From assembly GCA_025267735.1 (NCBI GenBank), contig CM046307.1:33409231-33473230 (forward strand): a DNA stretch of 64,000 nucleotides, written 5' to 3'. The stretch comes from Mactra quadrangularis. Its lineage: Eukaryota; Mollusca; Bivalvia; Venerida; Mactridae. Under the pieces are notes generated by a model. It made no database searches. It had not been told where the DNA came from and saw only the letters and a program-made list of their open reading frames with translations. The translations under genes were made by a program, and so were the position numbers. Every line of letters starts with the position of its first letter. Within the stretch, counting starts at the first letter, position 1. Positions 44,689-56,138 of this stretch are shown here, in pieces.

Positions 44689-45115
44689 CAACTGCTGCAT
44701 CGGCAAAGAAACAGCTTGTTTTACCAAGTTGTCAATTCAACGTTGGAAAAATTGCCAAAAACAAATGTTATGCATATTCGAATTTTCACGGCGAGGAGTT
44801 AACTGGACAGCAGATCTCAATGTAGGAAATATTGGAATAACTACGGCGAGTAGTCCATTGTACAGCTTACATAGCTTGATATACAGTATTGCTTTTTTGG
44901 GGCGAAGAAATTAAGTTCATTATAATAATTGTTAGGATATAATACTGCCCTTACAAATTCATGCATGATATGTATATTCAAAGTTTCACGGCGAGGAGTC
45001 TATTAAACAACAGTTATAAGCATAAGAAGTTTTCGAATTTGCATGGTGAATTGACTACTTGATTGGACCACATTGTATTATTCAACATTTGGTTTTTTTG
45101 GGCCCAGAAATAACC
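44689..45115 (+). repeat. Partly duplicated block around a TTTCACGGCGAGGAGT motif
   Basis: TATTCGAATTTTCACGGCGA (about 44,775), TATTCAAAGTTTCACGGCGA (about 44,973) and TTTTCGAATTTGCATGGTGA (about 45,032) are diverged copies. The following segments (TATACAGTATTGCTTTTTTG / ATTATTCAACATTTGGTTTT) also match. A 45-codon open frame after a good acceptor-like site (CTTCATTTGTAG, ending 44,688) overlaps the first copy. The nature of the repeat is unknown. Confidence 0.5.
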
Positions 45116-45910
45116 ATTTATTCCACTGTTAATATCATTATGAGTGTGAACTGTTCTAACAAATTCAAATTAGCGTGATTAATGACCATATTAATAGTGA
45201 CCATCTAGGAAATAGGTTTAACTAATACAGGGTGTTAGTGTATTCTATGATACATAAAAATATGCAATAAAAAACAATTTTACCGTTTCGTTTCAAAATA
45301 TTTCATTTTTAGTACCCCTACCCCATTTTCTTAAAAAAAATAGTTTCAACGAAACTGTAAAGAATTTTTTTTAAATAAAGATAATAAAACTATAGATTTT
45401 TTTCACATTTTCTTTATCAGTTACATATTAGCAATAATAAATAGATAACAAAGAAATATATTTCAGATGACATATATGTATTGTAAGTAGCTAGATATGG
45501 ACATGCATTATTGAAAATGAAACAATTTCCACATGGCTGGAACTTGAATGTTGTAAGAAAACTTCTCTTATGACCTTGTTTTTCAAATACCACTTTTAAA
45601 GCACACATCAAAATTTTCCATAATGTATTCTGCGGCAGAAAGAATGAGAAAAAATAACTCTACTGTCACTTTAAAAATTATTTGCGACAAAAACATAAGA
45701 CCCTGAAATTTCAAATGATCTGTTTTCAGTGATAGTAATTCAGGGAAGTCCATAGTTGCAACACTTCTTTCATTTTACACTTATTTCTTGTAATACAACG
45801 GCAAACTATGTAAAAACATGCCTTTAGTAGGTAAGCTAAAAATAATTGAAACAAATATGGTGAATTTGTAACATAATATTCAAAATGAGATGGAAATCAC
45901 TGGTTATATA
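45116..45910. other. Unannotated AT-rich stretch
   Basis: No gene recognised. The 64-codon minus-strand frame at 45,417-45,611 has no domain. Confidence 0.4.
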
Positions 45911-46283
45911 CAGTACCAACCAAAAGTTTGGAGACATGTTCACTTTTTAAGCCAACTGAATAATGTTCATCTCAAATTTGATAACTGTTCATTTTGAAAT
46001 GCTTCTTTGTATTGCTTTAATTTTTTGTTATCAATATAATTATAACTGAGAGTACAAAAGTAGCACAAAAGTTATGATTTGAAAAAAAATATATCTGCAC
46101 CATTTTGGTGGCTTTAGGATGTCAGATGCTGAATTTTCTTATGTTTTGCATTCATGAACTTTGTTTTCATTTCATCACAAACCATACTTGAATATATTAA
46201 GAGTAATTATACTACAAAAATAATCATCAAAATTCAAGAATTGTAGTGGGTTTCTTTTGTCTGGAAACATTTGGTAGTTATTG
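45911..46283 (+). mobile_element. Tc1/mariner-type MITE, first of two tandem copies
   Basis: Starts CAGTACCAACCAAAAGTTTG after TA and ends with the diverged complement ACATTTGGTAGTTATTG before TA (46,284-46,285). The interior TATAATTATAACTGAGAGTA and GAATTGTAGTGGGTTTCTTT match the second copy. No transposase. Confidence 0.75.
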
Positions 46284-46289
46284 TATGTA

Positions 46290-47128
46290 CAGTACGCACC
46301 AAAAGTTTAGAGACATTTTCATATTGAAGGCTTATTTAATAGCTTTTAGCTAAAATTTGATGACTGACTGTTTTAAAATGCTTTTGTGATCATTATCATT
46401 ATAACTGAGACTACAAAAATAGCATAAAAACTGTGTTCTTTTGTGATCATTATCATTATATCTAGAGCTGGGTACCGCCAGGAAATTTTTACCACTGTAT
46501 TCTACGGTTATTTACTACATACCACGGTATATGCCACGGTATACCACAATGTAAGCCTTTACTATGTGCAGTAGGGCTATTAAATAAAAATACATGTTCA
46601 TTTATTAACTTTTGAGGCACAAAGTCCTTATTTAAGGGTAATTACATTTGCAACTTAATCATCCGTATATTTAAAAGTTTTTTCGCAAATTTATCAAAAA
46701 TTTTGCCACCCCTGCTGACATATATAACGTGTACAACCAAAACCACGGGTACTACTAGTTCACGGATTCCGCTTGAGAGGAAGTTATGTTATTCAATACC
46801 GGTATTTCCGAAAAATACCACGGTATTGTACGGCGAGATAAAAAACCACGGTTACCGGTTAACCGGTAATACCGCGCATCTCTAATTATATCTGAGGCTA
46901 CAAAAATAGCATCAAAACTGTGTTATGGAAATTTATTACAATAAACATGGTTTTGGAGGCTTTACGATGGAAGATGCTGTATCATATAGTGTTGCCATTA
47001 TGAAATTTGTTTTCATTTTATCACAAACCATATTTAAATGTATTAAAATAATGATTATACAAAGGTAATAATTAAAAATCAAGAATTGTAGTAATTTTCT
47101 TCTGTCTCATAACTTTTGGTGGGTACTG
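46290..47128 (+). mobile_element. Tc1/mariner-type MITE, second tandem copy, split by a hAT MITE
   Basis: The left end CAGTACGCACCAAAAGTTTA and the right end CATAACTTTTGGTGGGTACTG are inverted, with TA on both sides (46,288-46,289; 47,129-47,130). Without the hAT insert it is about 410 bp. A local duplication TTGTGATCATTATCATTATA sits just before the insert. Confidence 0.85.
46463..46884. mobile_element. hAT-type MITE (422 bp) with a perfect 8-bp target duplication
   Basis: Ends TAGAGCTGGGTACCG and GCGCATCTCTA (inverted TAGAG/AT-G). ATTATATC flanks both sides (46,455-46,462 and 46,885-46,892). The 8-bp duplication and TAGAG termini are hAT hallmarks. The interior has repeated ACCACGGTAT and its complement ATACCGTGG. 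No transposase; the 60-codon frame at 46,703-46,885 is incidental. Confidence 0.9.
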
Positions 47129-47130
47129 TA

Positions 47131-48104
47131 TAATATACACATATGCAACTGGAGATAAAAAACCCATAATAAAATGAAAAAGTAACATTTCATGTGATTC
47201 ATACTATAATTGTGTACATGTACATAACTGTGTATTTAACAATGGTTTATAAATCAGATTTAAATTCAAAATATATAGTATCAGAGATAAGTACTGAATG
47301 GCCATTCATGGCAACTTGTACTGATATCAGGATCGACATACATGCATTTGCAATAATTCAAATTCCATGCAACAACAATCTTTCTGATTCCTTAAACATG
47401 AAACTTGAAAATAATTAAATAGTACATGGGACCTGTGGTCAATATTCATTACCTCTTTCTGCTCTAAGTTCAAAATATTTCAAATAAGATATTAATTTTA
47501 TTCAGCATTAAATTTCAGCTAAAACAAGTTCCAAAATGCCTATCTTGAGAACACTAATGTTGAAATTTGGTTACATAAAATCTCAATAGTCATCAGAGTT
47601 TGGAGTTGACAATAAAATAAGTTGTATAATTTTGACATTTACAGCTGACAAATCATAGTAAAAATATGAAAATATAATTCATGTATAAATGTGTATACAA
47701 GTATGTAAGATCTTGTTTCAAAATTGACCAATATGACCAAGTCAGATTATTTCTTATAACATTTTCAAAGCAATAACAAGTAAAGGTATCACAGATTCAA
47801 AAGTTCTTTTGCATAAGTAACTATGAGATGTCCCAAACTATTTTGCATTTGAAATACACTGAAGAGTTCATATTTTTCATTGCAACTATGTATAGCTTTA
47901 AGCAGTTGCAATTTAAACATGCAATTTTTTCTGTAATACACATTTTGACAACTCCGCCATTTAGTAAGCTGTGAGAGTGTGTTCCTTTTTTTCTTTTGAA
48001 CCTTGTATTGTCAGAATAACATCATATCCAATAAAGCTCATTTGTAAAAAAACAACACTTTTTTAAGCTGAAGAAAGCACATAAAACACAGGTAAATATC
48101 ACCA
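47131..48104. other. Unannotated AT-rich stretch
   Basis: No gene or repeat recognised. Confidence 0.4.
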
Positions 48105-48249
48105 TCAGTGACAATTCTTTCTGTTTTCTTCTTCACACTGATCTGTTACCCTCTGACAGCAGATGGTGGGATGGGTAATTTTATTGCACCTTATTGTACT
48201 TCCTGGGTTGTTTGTGTTATATGAGGTAGATCTACTTGATCTCTTCTGA
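48105..48249 (-). CDS. Candidate terminal exon, unknown protein (low confidence)
   Basis: On the minus strand a pyrimidine-containing acceptor (TATTATTTCAG, AG at 48,251-48,250) precedes an open stretch. After one base completing a codon it reads QKRSSRSTSYNTNNPGST, then IRCNKITHPTICCQRVTDQC and EEENRKNCH-stop. Codon use is less AT-driven than in neighbouring random frames, and five cysteines (a CC pair and three single) lie in the last 30 residues. No family is recognised. No upstream exon is firmly placed; an acceptor-like site followed by an open stretch at about 48,660-48,736 is a possible partner. It could equally be a chance open frame. Confidence 0.25.
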
Positions 48250-49257
48250 CTGAAATAATATAAATATGATACATTAAAATATGTAGGTCTCAACTGCTAT
48301 CAAAACTATCTGAACTACAAGACTGAACCATGGATTAACTTTCTTCTCAACCAGAACAACATCAATTTATTTAACCACCGCACTAGTTTAATAGTAAGGT
48401 CACACATATAAAATTAAACACATGTGTACATACTGTATCAAGAATCTACAAAACACAAAATTATTTATAAAAATAAAATTTAGCCCCAGCATCAACAAAT
48501 AATGTTTAGGTGTAACCAGGATTCAAACCTGTACCTTTTTGCCATTTCAAGGAATTCTAAAATATCTAGACCACTGAGAAAAGAGCACTACTATAATATT
48601 TAAAGTTTACTCACTTAAATAAGTAGTTTTTCATTTTATAATCACATATGTTTGAGTGCATCTATAGTCACTGGCTTGGATAAACCTCGTGGTACAGGAA
48701 CTTAAGTAGTTTCTTTGTCGGCATCATTGTTGTTACCAATTCCTAAATAATGACATTGATGGATAAATAACAAAAAATAGACAAGTATGGAAGGCAGAAC
48801 ATGAGCCTTCTTAAAGAACAAAAAATCCTATCTCTGTTCTTTTACAAAAATCAAAATCAAGAAAAAATTTAATATGCATTGCATTAAGTAAATATAATTA
48901 CAAATGAACAAGAAATAGGCAGGCAGGCAGACAGACAAGTAGACAGACAGGGTTTGACAAGGTTTTAACTTGTGAATGTGAAGAACTGAACTAATCAATA
49001 TAATAAGATACATGTAACAGTGATAACAGCATTGGATAATTGCGCAAAGTGATGTGCATTGTGCATGAGAATCAATGAGATACATATCAACAATTCAATT
49101 CAAATCATCTTCTCCTTTAAAATAGCCAAAAGAGGATTTTACTTGGTTGATAAGAATAAGGGTTTATTTATTCAAATTTCTAAAATTTAAAATATATACA
49201 CCAAAATATGAATATACTTAGCTAAGACTCAAAGTAATTACTGTAACACTCACTGTA
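48250..49257. other. Non-coding stretch
   Basis: A simple GGCAGGCAGACAGACA-type run lies at 48,917-48,951. GTAACCAGGATTCAAACCTG at about 48,512 resembles a tRNA-like B-box region. No supported gene apart from the possible exon near 48.7 kb. Confidence 0.4.
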
Positions 49258-49263
49258 TTTATT
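49258..49263 (-). terminator. Polyadenylation signal AATAAA on the minus strand
   Basis: TTTATT on the plus strand lies 38 bp beyond the stop codon of the candidate gene at 49,301-49,561. A second AATAAATAAA is near 49,161-49,170. The spacing suits a very short 3' UTR. Confidence 0.35.
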
Positions 49264-49300
49264 TTTTGAATCCTTCCTTGTCAGCATCTTACATTGATGA

Positions 49301-49561
49301 TTACGCAGCTGATTCAACAAACTGATCAACCCTTCGTTCCATATTCTGAGGATAAGCTTTGGGAGTTGGGTTGATTGTCATAGTTGCAAGAAGGTTGTTC
49401 AATTTTCCAGATCCACCATTGCTGTCAATCATTGCTAGAATAGAAAAGTAATGATGGTATGAATAAATGATAACTTGTGTCAGTTGATAATGAAAAGAAT
49501 AAAAATAGTTTACAATAAAGTGTATGGTCTTACCAGGAACATATACAAATGTTCTTTCCAT
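49301..49561 (-). CDS. Candidate small two-exon gene, unknown 53-residue protein
   Basis: Minus strand. Exon 1 (49,561-49,534) starts ATG and reads MERTFVYVP. A consensus donor CCTG|GTAAGA follows. A 99-bp AT-rich intron (49,533-49,435) ends TTTTCTATTCTAG. Exon 2 (49,434-49,301) restores the frame (GCA) and reads MIDSNGGSGKLNNLLATMTI, then NPTPKAYPQNMERRVDQFVE, SAA-stop. Exon 2 has mixed, protein-like composition. The intron is free of stops and a multiple of three, so retention would give an 86-residue product with a hydrophobic insert. No domain, signal peptide or family is recognised. AATAAA lies 38 bp past the stop. It may be a genuine small gene or the last exons of a larger transcript coming from 50-52 kb; no upstream coding exon was found. 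Confidence 0.4.
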   Translation of the reverse strand: MERTFVYVPGKTIHFIVNYFYSFHYQLTQVIIYSYHHYFSILAMIDSNGGSGKLNNLLATMTINPTPKAYPQNMERRVDQFVESAA

Positions 49562-49969
49562 ACGTGATAATATTTTGAAATTATCAATCTTTGGTTTATT
49601 TTATGGAAGCAAGGATAATGAAGACATGTTATTAATTTCACTATATATATTTTTTTCAATTAACAGTCTCATCATCTGCATTGTCACATGAAATTCTGTT
49701 TCCAATACTGTATGGTTGATAAACTTAAACTTTTTCATTTGATTAAACGCCTATTTCTATGTTACATATTCAATGGCGTTGTTCAAAAATGTTATGAAAA
49801 AAAAAATACATGTAATTAAAAACCCTCCACCATAAAAACATATGTATATACAATACCACAAATAAAATAAAAAGCCTTTATAATAAAAGCCTTTATAATT
49901 CATACCTTTGGATCTACATGATAGCACAACTGACAATGTTTACTCATACAAACCTAGTCAGAACTCACC
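49562..49969. other. Non-coding stretch upstream of the candidate small gene
   Basis: AT-rich; a short duplication AAAGCCTTTATAAT lies at about 49,870-49,899. No promoter element can be named. Confidence 0.4.
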
Positions 49970-50760
49970 TATCCTTCAACAAGGCCGGAAACTTCTCCAT
50001 ATATCTTATACCCTGTTTGCATCTATTTCCGCATTACTAAGCGCTATAATAAATAAATGTAATAGGAAGTCTCTTTAATTTGTTATCTTTTCTGCTCAAT
50101 ATATCCGCCTATCTTTCATTTATTGAGTAGCAAAAAGAAATTAAATCAATTGTTTACATTTTTCCATTAAACCGGCATAATTTAAGTCATGTGACAACCA
50201 CCATTACGCAAGGGAAGTAAATCTTGATCCGCGGTATAAAAAGTCTATACCATACTGTCGTAATAGGTTAAAAAATATCAATTAAAACAATAAATTGTTT
50301 AAAATTTTTAATGAGTTCAGTCAGCACAATATCTTGGCATAAGTTATGTAAAAAAGTTAACAATAACAAGATCACTAACACAAACATTCAACCGGGTCTG
50401 TTATTTATTGTTTGTATCACTCATCTTTTTCAAAATGGGGGCATTTAAAGACAGTTGCCCTCCTGAGTGATTCATTCAGCAATATTTGGCAAAAATATCT
50501 TTCTGTGTGAGAAGTAGGTCACTTTTATTTACGTGTAAGTGTCGCTTCAAGTGAAATTATTGAATAGTGATTATAACCCAGAACCGGATTTAACATGGAA
50601 ATAGATGCAATGAGTATAAATGGAGGAATTGACAAAATTATCAAATTTTCATGGAAGAGAATATAAACCTTTCTGGTTGGTATTCAAACCTGTACTCTGT
50701 TCCGGACACAAATTCCAAATCCTGGCCGGCTACCAACAGTGCTACTAACCCGGGTAAAGA
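49970..50760 (-). mobile_element. Two pieces of SINE-B
   Basis: 49,970-50,030 (CAACAAGGCCGGAAACTTCT, CCATATAT) matches the middle of the SINE-B at 52.84 kb. 50,630-50,760 (TCAAATTTTCATGGAAGAGA, TGGTATTCAAACCTGTACTC) matches its tRNA-proximal part and head. They could be one SINE split by a 500-600-bp insertion, or two fragments. Confidence 0.55.
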
Positions 50761-50764
50761 ATCC

Positions 50765-52360
50765 GTTTAAAATTCCAAAGTGTTCATTACATTATTTTTT
50801 TCCTTAGGCTAAGGCCCAAGTTAGGTGACGAAATAGGACCTCTGGGTATATTTGTGTCAGAATAATGTTGAGTGCTAATTTCATTCTTGTACTTTTGCTC
50901 ACAAGGATTTGCTTTATTCATTTACACAAATAATTAAAAAAAACACTAACCTACAGTATGATTATGCATAGTCATCATTCATGTCTCTTGACAATATGTC
51001 TCTTTATGTGGTCCTGTTTTTTTTGCATCTTAAAATAGCCCGTGATGAGAAGGGTCTTTTGACACATCAAGACGTCTTCAATGTTTTCAAGTTATCAACG
51101 AACGTAAAATAAGACACACAATCACTTTTCAGGTTTCCAAGTAATGTTGACCTGGCTTCGACCTAGTTCTATCTCAAGCGAACTGTCATCACTAGCATAA
51201 TTCGGACTAGATACATGATCATAAGTGTCACACCGCTTCGTGCGGTTTAGATCGTCACAGTAATCTTTAATCCCTCAATAATTACGCTCATAGATTAAAT
51301 AACTAGATGGTACAGGCTTCTTTTGACATTTTTCATTGCCGTAAACTTCATCCGTCGTTTAAAGCAGCCATTTTGATTACTATTTTTGACTGCGTATCGA
51401 TTTTTGACACGACCGTACCACACAATTATCGACAGCAGTAAACCAGTCAATTTTATCTAACGTAGTGATATAAGTCCAGGGAACCAGGTTGATGGTCGTC
51501 ACGTGACTATAGAGCTTGATACGGGAACGTAGTTTCATTCATAATTTTTCATGAATGAAATCGATGTATACATCCGCGATTGTCAGTTACGTAATTATTT
51601 TTCTACCATTGTTCAATTGTTCACAAATTTGTCAATACTCGGTTTCACTTTGAAGAAAGGTTTGATGTAGATCGAGTTAAATGCGTAATTAAATTGACAC
51701 GTAGGAATACACAGATGATCGATGAAACAAAAGAACTATTTGCGAACTATTTTATAGCCGGATGCTGTTCGGTTTCGTTGATTAGTATATAGGTCAATAG
51801 GTCAGTATAGGACTCCGATCGGAATACCGCTATTAATCTATTGGTAACAGAGTATTCATTGTTAAAAACAATGAATACAAAAATACATTAGTTGAACAGG
51901 TTATGTGTGTTTTCATACTTTGAACAATAGCATTGTCCGCTCAATAGGTGAACAATATGTTACACATCCATTATTTTACTGATTTTCAGCGGACCACTTT
52001 AACATTCAACTTTTATTATATAAAATGCAAATTGAAACGATGGTGTGTCACTATAATACGTTAAAACTGGTTAAAATTTGAAATTGTTATAACATTTCAC
52101 CCCTAAATATTGGTGTGTAATGAAACTGGCTATGTTTTATTTACGCAATGTTTTCGTGGACAACCTGTAATAATTTTTAGTGGAAACCTGTTTTATTGAA
52201 ATATTAATATTTACAATTAACGATGCATTATCATATATTAATTTATGCATTATTATTAATAAATGATGAATTTAAATTACATGTGGTTAAAATTTGAGTG
52301 TATAATCTAAGTTTCATGCTTATGCACGTTCACTGACTTTACAGCTCTTGCCCTTGCCAT
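50765..52360. other. Unannotated stretch, locally CpG-richer
   Basis: 51,100-51,750 has more CpG than its neighbours and could hold a promoter or an old transposon, but no motif decides. A perfect 12-bp-arm hairpin is at 51,852-51,878. No gene recognised. Confidence 0.4.
51852..51878. repeat. Perfect hairpin, 12-bp arms and 3-nt loop
   Basis: GTATTCATTGTT-AAA-AACAATGAATAC. Isolated; could be the core of a small palindromic element. Confidence 0.8.
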
Positions 52361-52364
52361 TGGG

Positions 52365-52620
52365 CTAGCATATACTGGTATCAATCTTGCAATCTCCTTG
52401 GGGAGTATTTGACTCTACTAAATGCAGACGACATATTGGTGCAACGGAATTATACCACCCCCGCATGTACGTAGTATAACTAGGTGGAGTGAAGCAATCG
52501 CAGGTAAATGGCTTGCTCAAGAAAATTAGCAGTGCTCTTGGTGGGGTTCGAACCTAGGGCCTCTGGACCCCTTAAGCGCGCGTCCTACCTCTGGATTACT
52601 GTGATCAGTTGAGATCTGTA
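52365..52620 (-). mobile_element. tRNA-derived SINE (SINE-C)
   Basis: The minus-strand head has an A-box-like AATCCAGAGGTAGGACGCGC and a B-box-like CTAGGTTCGAACCCCAC (about 52,534-52,610). The body contains CTTGCTCAAGAAAATTAGCA and CTAGGTGGAGTGAAGCAATC on the plus strand. Different from SINE-A and SINE-B in head and body. Confidence 0.7.
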
Positions 52621-52739
52621 AAATGATGTACGCGCATTATTCGCCTAGTAATTTGACAAAAATAATCAACTATTTTAAGTACAAAATATGCATGACCTAT
52701 TATACGACAAATATTTGCCAGAATTGAGTCATACACAAA

Positions 52740-53022
52740 TATTTATACTGGGTTTAACGCCATGTCAACACAACTTTTAGGTTATTTTACGGCGTCCAGC
52801 GCACCTAATCTACCTTTCCTGGACCCTTATCTATAACCAGTACTCACCTGCTTGTCCACAAGGTCGGAAACATTCTCCATATACCCTAATAATCGAGGAA
52901 AATAGATATTTTTGTCAAATTTTCATGGAATGGTATAACATCTCTGGGTGAGATTCGAACCCGTACCACCTTCGAAACAATAGATTCGAAATCTAGGCGC
53001 GCTACAAACTGCGCGGGTTCTT
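52740..53022 (-). mobile_element. SINE-B, near full-length
   Basis: The minus-strand head at about 53,022-52,950 (GCGCAGTTTGTAGCGCG, CGGGTTCGAATCTCACCC) is tRNA-like with a good B box. The body includes CCATGAAAATTTGAC. The 3' end is GTGTTGACATGGCGTTAAAC at about 52,748-52,767. It supplies the reference for the fragments at 19.3, 27.16 and 50 kb. Confidence 0.85.
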
Positions 53023-53453
53023 TGAGTTCACGTATTATTGATGTTGATGCATGAAATATTTAAGATAATAAACGAGAATTGTTTTGATGAATTATTGAAT
53101 TAATAAGTAAAAAATATAATAAACAGACAACAGTCAGATTTTTAGTACTAACGCAATTTTCACAACATGGGTCAATATCATAGTACATGTATATCTTAAA
53201 GTAACATATGATAAACAAAACTAATGTTTCAGTTACTTTCAAATATTTTGCTTAGATGGTTAACGTCGCAACATGGACGCAAGATATCACAACCACCCTA
53301 AGGTCTTCAACAAGCCAGTATTGTGCCTTATTTAACCACCTTTACGTACAATCAACCACTTTAGCACATAGAGAAGCCATCTTCAGGTACATAGTAAGCA
53401 CATGTGTCCCATGGTACAGTTACAATGTCCGTATTAACAAGTTACGCATCTAA

Positions 53454-54623
53454 GACCCCTGTCACACTGGAGCTCACGATTACTTGCGACCACCGGCGGC
53501 GCGTAAAACCGACGATCATCGGCGATTGTCTGCGACCGAACTCTCATTGCGCAGAAAAATTTACTACGTATTATCGTACGACCAGTCATTGACAATCGTA
53601 CGCCAGGTAATCAGAAAACGTACGATTGTCCCAAGATTGTCTTGGATTACTTACGACTACCCGTGACCTGTCATGCGATCACCTACAACTTGCCGTACGA
53701 CCATCGCACGATTACTAAAGACTACTCAAGACTATCGGTGACTAGTGACAATTTGTAAAGACTGTCTTAAGATTGTTGCCCGACAGTTTGCGATTAACAG
53801 AAATCCAAAAAAGACTGATGGATTAAGGGTATAAATAAGGACTTTACAGTGAAACATTCTCATTTATCACAGTAACGAGAGAGAGAGAGAGAGTGTAAAC
53901 AACACAGAATAACTATGGCCGACGCACCAAGGAGACTGCAGATAATACAATTGCGATTACAACTAGCTCTTCAGTTTCACCCTCAGAGTCAGAGTCGTTT
54001 TTGGTCCTTTTCTGGACTTTTCCTTAACACTTTGACTCTTTGGGTGGCATGACGGTGTTACTCAAACGAAAGAAAAAGTGCGTATGAGGAATGAACCGAA
54101 AAGTGACTGCTATATACATTTGTATAATGTTAAAGCACGTGGTCTGTGCCTTGTCACAGGAAATCTTCAACTAGTCTCAGACGATCATACGATGGTTGCA
54201 ATTTATCGTAGAGAAGTCGCTAGTTGTCATTTGTAATCGTGGGTGGTCGTAAGACAAGTCACTACTAATCGCACGATGATCTTACGACTTTGGAAAGACT
54301 ACCTGCGACCGAGTGACAAGGACATCGGCGCCGACTAGTTGAAGATTACATGTATTACAGACTTTTGAACAACGATCGTGCGACAACCTAAGACCTTATA
54401 AGATCACTAGCGACCTGTTTGATCGCAAGGGGGTTTTTGTGCGAGCTCAAAAACCTCTCTGCGACTGAAATTGGTCGTGGGACCTAAATAAGATAACCTG
54501 CGACTGTCGAAGATCACCGATGACTGTCGTAAGACTTTTTAAAGATTCTTCGCGACCAGATGTCACTGGTGATCGTCAACTGGTCTTAAGTGGTCGTAAG
54601 CTCTAATGTCAGTCACTGGGGCT
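53454..54623 (+). mobile_element. Harbinger-like element in FB copy B, TAA target duplication, empty site in copy A
   Basis: TAA at 53,451-53,453 and 54,624-54,626 flanks ends that are imperfect inverted repeats (GACCCCTGTCACACTGGAGC; complement of GCTCTAATGTCAGTCACTGG). The inside is rich in GTCGTAAG, TGCGACC and CGTACGA motifs facing both ways. Copy A at about 4,318-4,368 reads GGTCGCTTTGGATGCGAAGC without the insert. One small ORF remains (53,915-54,052). Confidence 0.85.
53915..54052 (+). CDS. Small ORF inside the Harbinger-like element, 45 residues
   Basis: ATG at 53,915 shortly after a GAGAGA run reads MADAPRRLQIIQLRLQLALQ, then FHPQSQSRFWSFSGLFLNTL and TLWVA-stop. The position within the element and the arginine/leucine-rich start resemble the beginning of the transposase fragment in the 42.4-43.6 kb element, but no conserved Harbinger motif is present. 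Probably a decayed transposase N-terminus; it may not be translated. Confidence 0.3.
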   Translation: MADAPRRLQIIQLRLQLALQFHPQSQSRFWSFSGLFLNTLTLWVA

Positions 54624-56138
54624 TAAAGCAACCGCTTCGAGGTCCATAGCAGCTGCTCAAGCACACTTAGCAAAAGTTTCATTATCCATTGTAATTTCCT
54701 CTTATGCTTCTAGCTCACACTTAGGTCCAAGCATCCTACGTTACGCTTCCTAGCAACAGTACGAATATCAATGCTAACACTGATGTCCATAGCGACTTCT
54801 ATCGAGCCCAAGTCGTTTAAGTCGAGATAAGGGATTCAAACTAGCGACTCTTGGGGCATGAACCATGAAGCACATAACCCTATTTATTACGCATAGATGG
54901 CAACATGAAAATTCTACAGTATTTCATGATTTGGTAAGATATACCGTTGGTAAAAAAAGGTTTACATGTTTGGAAGATGCATGCATATTAAACTTAAATG
55001 AATATGATTATAGCTTATGTAATTTATATAAAAGTAAAGGTCATTGTAGTTTTATTCATGCAAATATGTGAGTTATATTTTGTGAGTTGTAATACAATGG
55101 TCAATTTCAGAGGTACAGATTTCATTGTCAGATTTTTTTACCGTCGCTCAATACTGGAATTCACATGTTGTATGAATAGTAACAAAATTGTTGTGAAAGT
55201 GTGCAGATAAAACCTCGAGGCGGGCAATATATTCCAGAATTGAACAAGTTTGCCATGTTGAACCTCGTTTTTCACAAACGTGTTCTTCACAGGTTGTGAA
55301 AAACGCGTTCTGTGATAAATGAGGTTCAACATTAAACCTCATTTTTCGAAAACGTGTTTTTCACAACCTGTAAATTTACGCTCGAGTTTTTTCAACTTTT
55401 GTTAAAACCCGTTTTGTAATAAAACCCCTAATTGTAACAAAAGTTTATAATAAATCGGTTGACAAGTTCTTTTTGCAATAAAATATGACAACTAGTTTTT
55501 TTCTGTAGAAATCTTCAAATTAACATTTCAAAATGTAAGTAATTTGTCTATTTGAACATTTATGTTTGCTTGTTAAACATTATTTTGTTTCTTTACTAAT
55601 AATTTAAAATGTATTGTACTATATTTTATAAAAAAATTAATACAACTAGCCCTATCATTACATTTCGGGGTTTTATTACAAAACGCGTTTGTATGTTTAA
55701 TTACTTTTGTTATAACCTGTTTTGTAATAGTTTTTACAATTCGGGTTTTTATTTCAAAACAACTTTGAACCTCATTTTTCACAAAATTTGTCGTTTTAAA
55801 GGCTGTGGTTTTTACACCCGTTGGGTTGGGTGTTTATCTGTAAATACTCTTCATGTTGTTTTCATGTTTGTAATATTGTCATAACACATGTCACGAAAAT
55901 AAATAACTCACTCACTTACTTACAGCTGGCAATAAAAAATTACATGTGTGAAAAATGCGTTAGTACCAAAAACTCAAATTTTTCAAACTTTTTTCGCCAG
56001 ATTTGATGTTGTGAAAAATGCGTTTCTATGCTCGTATGAAATTTGCATGCTAACGTGTTTTTCACACGTTGTGAAAAATACGTACGCGTTTTTCACAAGT
56101 TGTGAAAAACACGGGTTGTGAAAAATGCGGTTCAACAA

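Noticed and set aside
54865..55884. Several 64-91-codon frames in FB copy B
   Set aside because: The matching region of copy A has stops and indels in these frames, so coding is not conserved.
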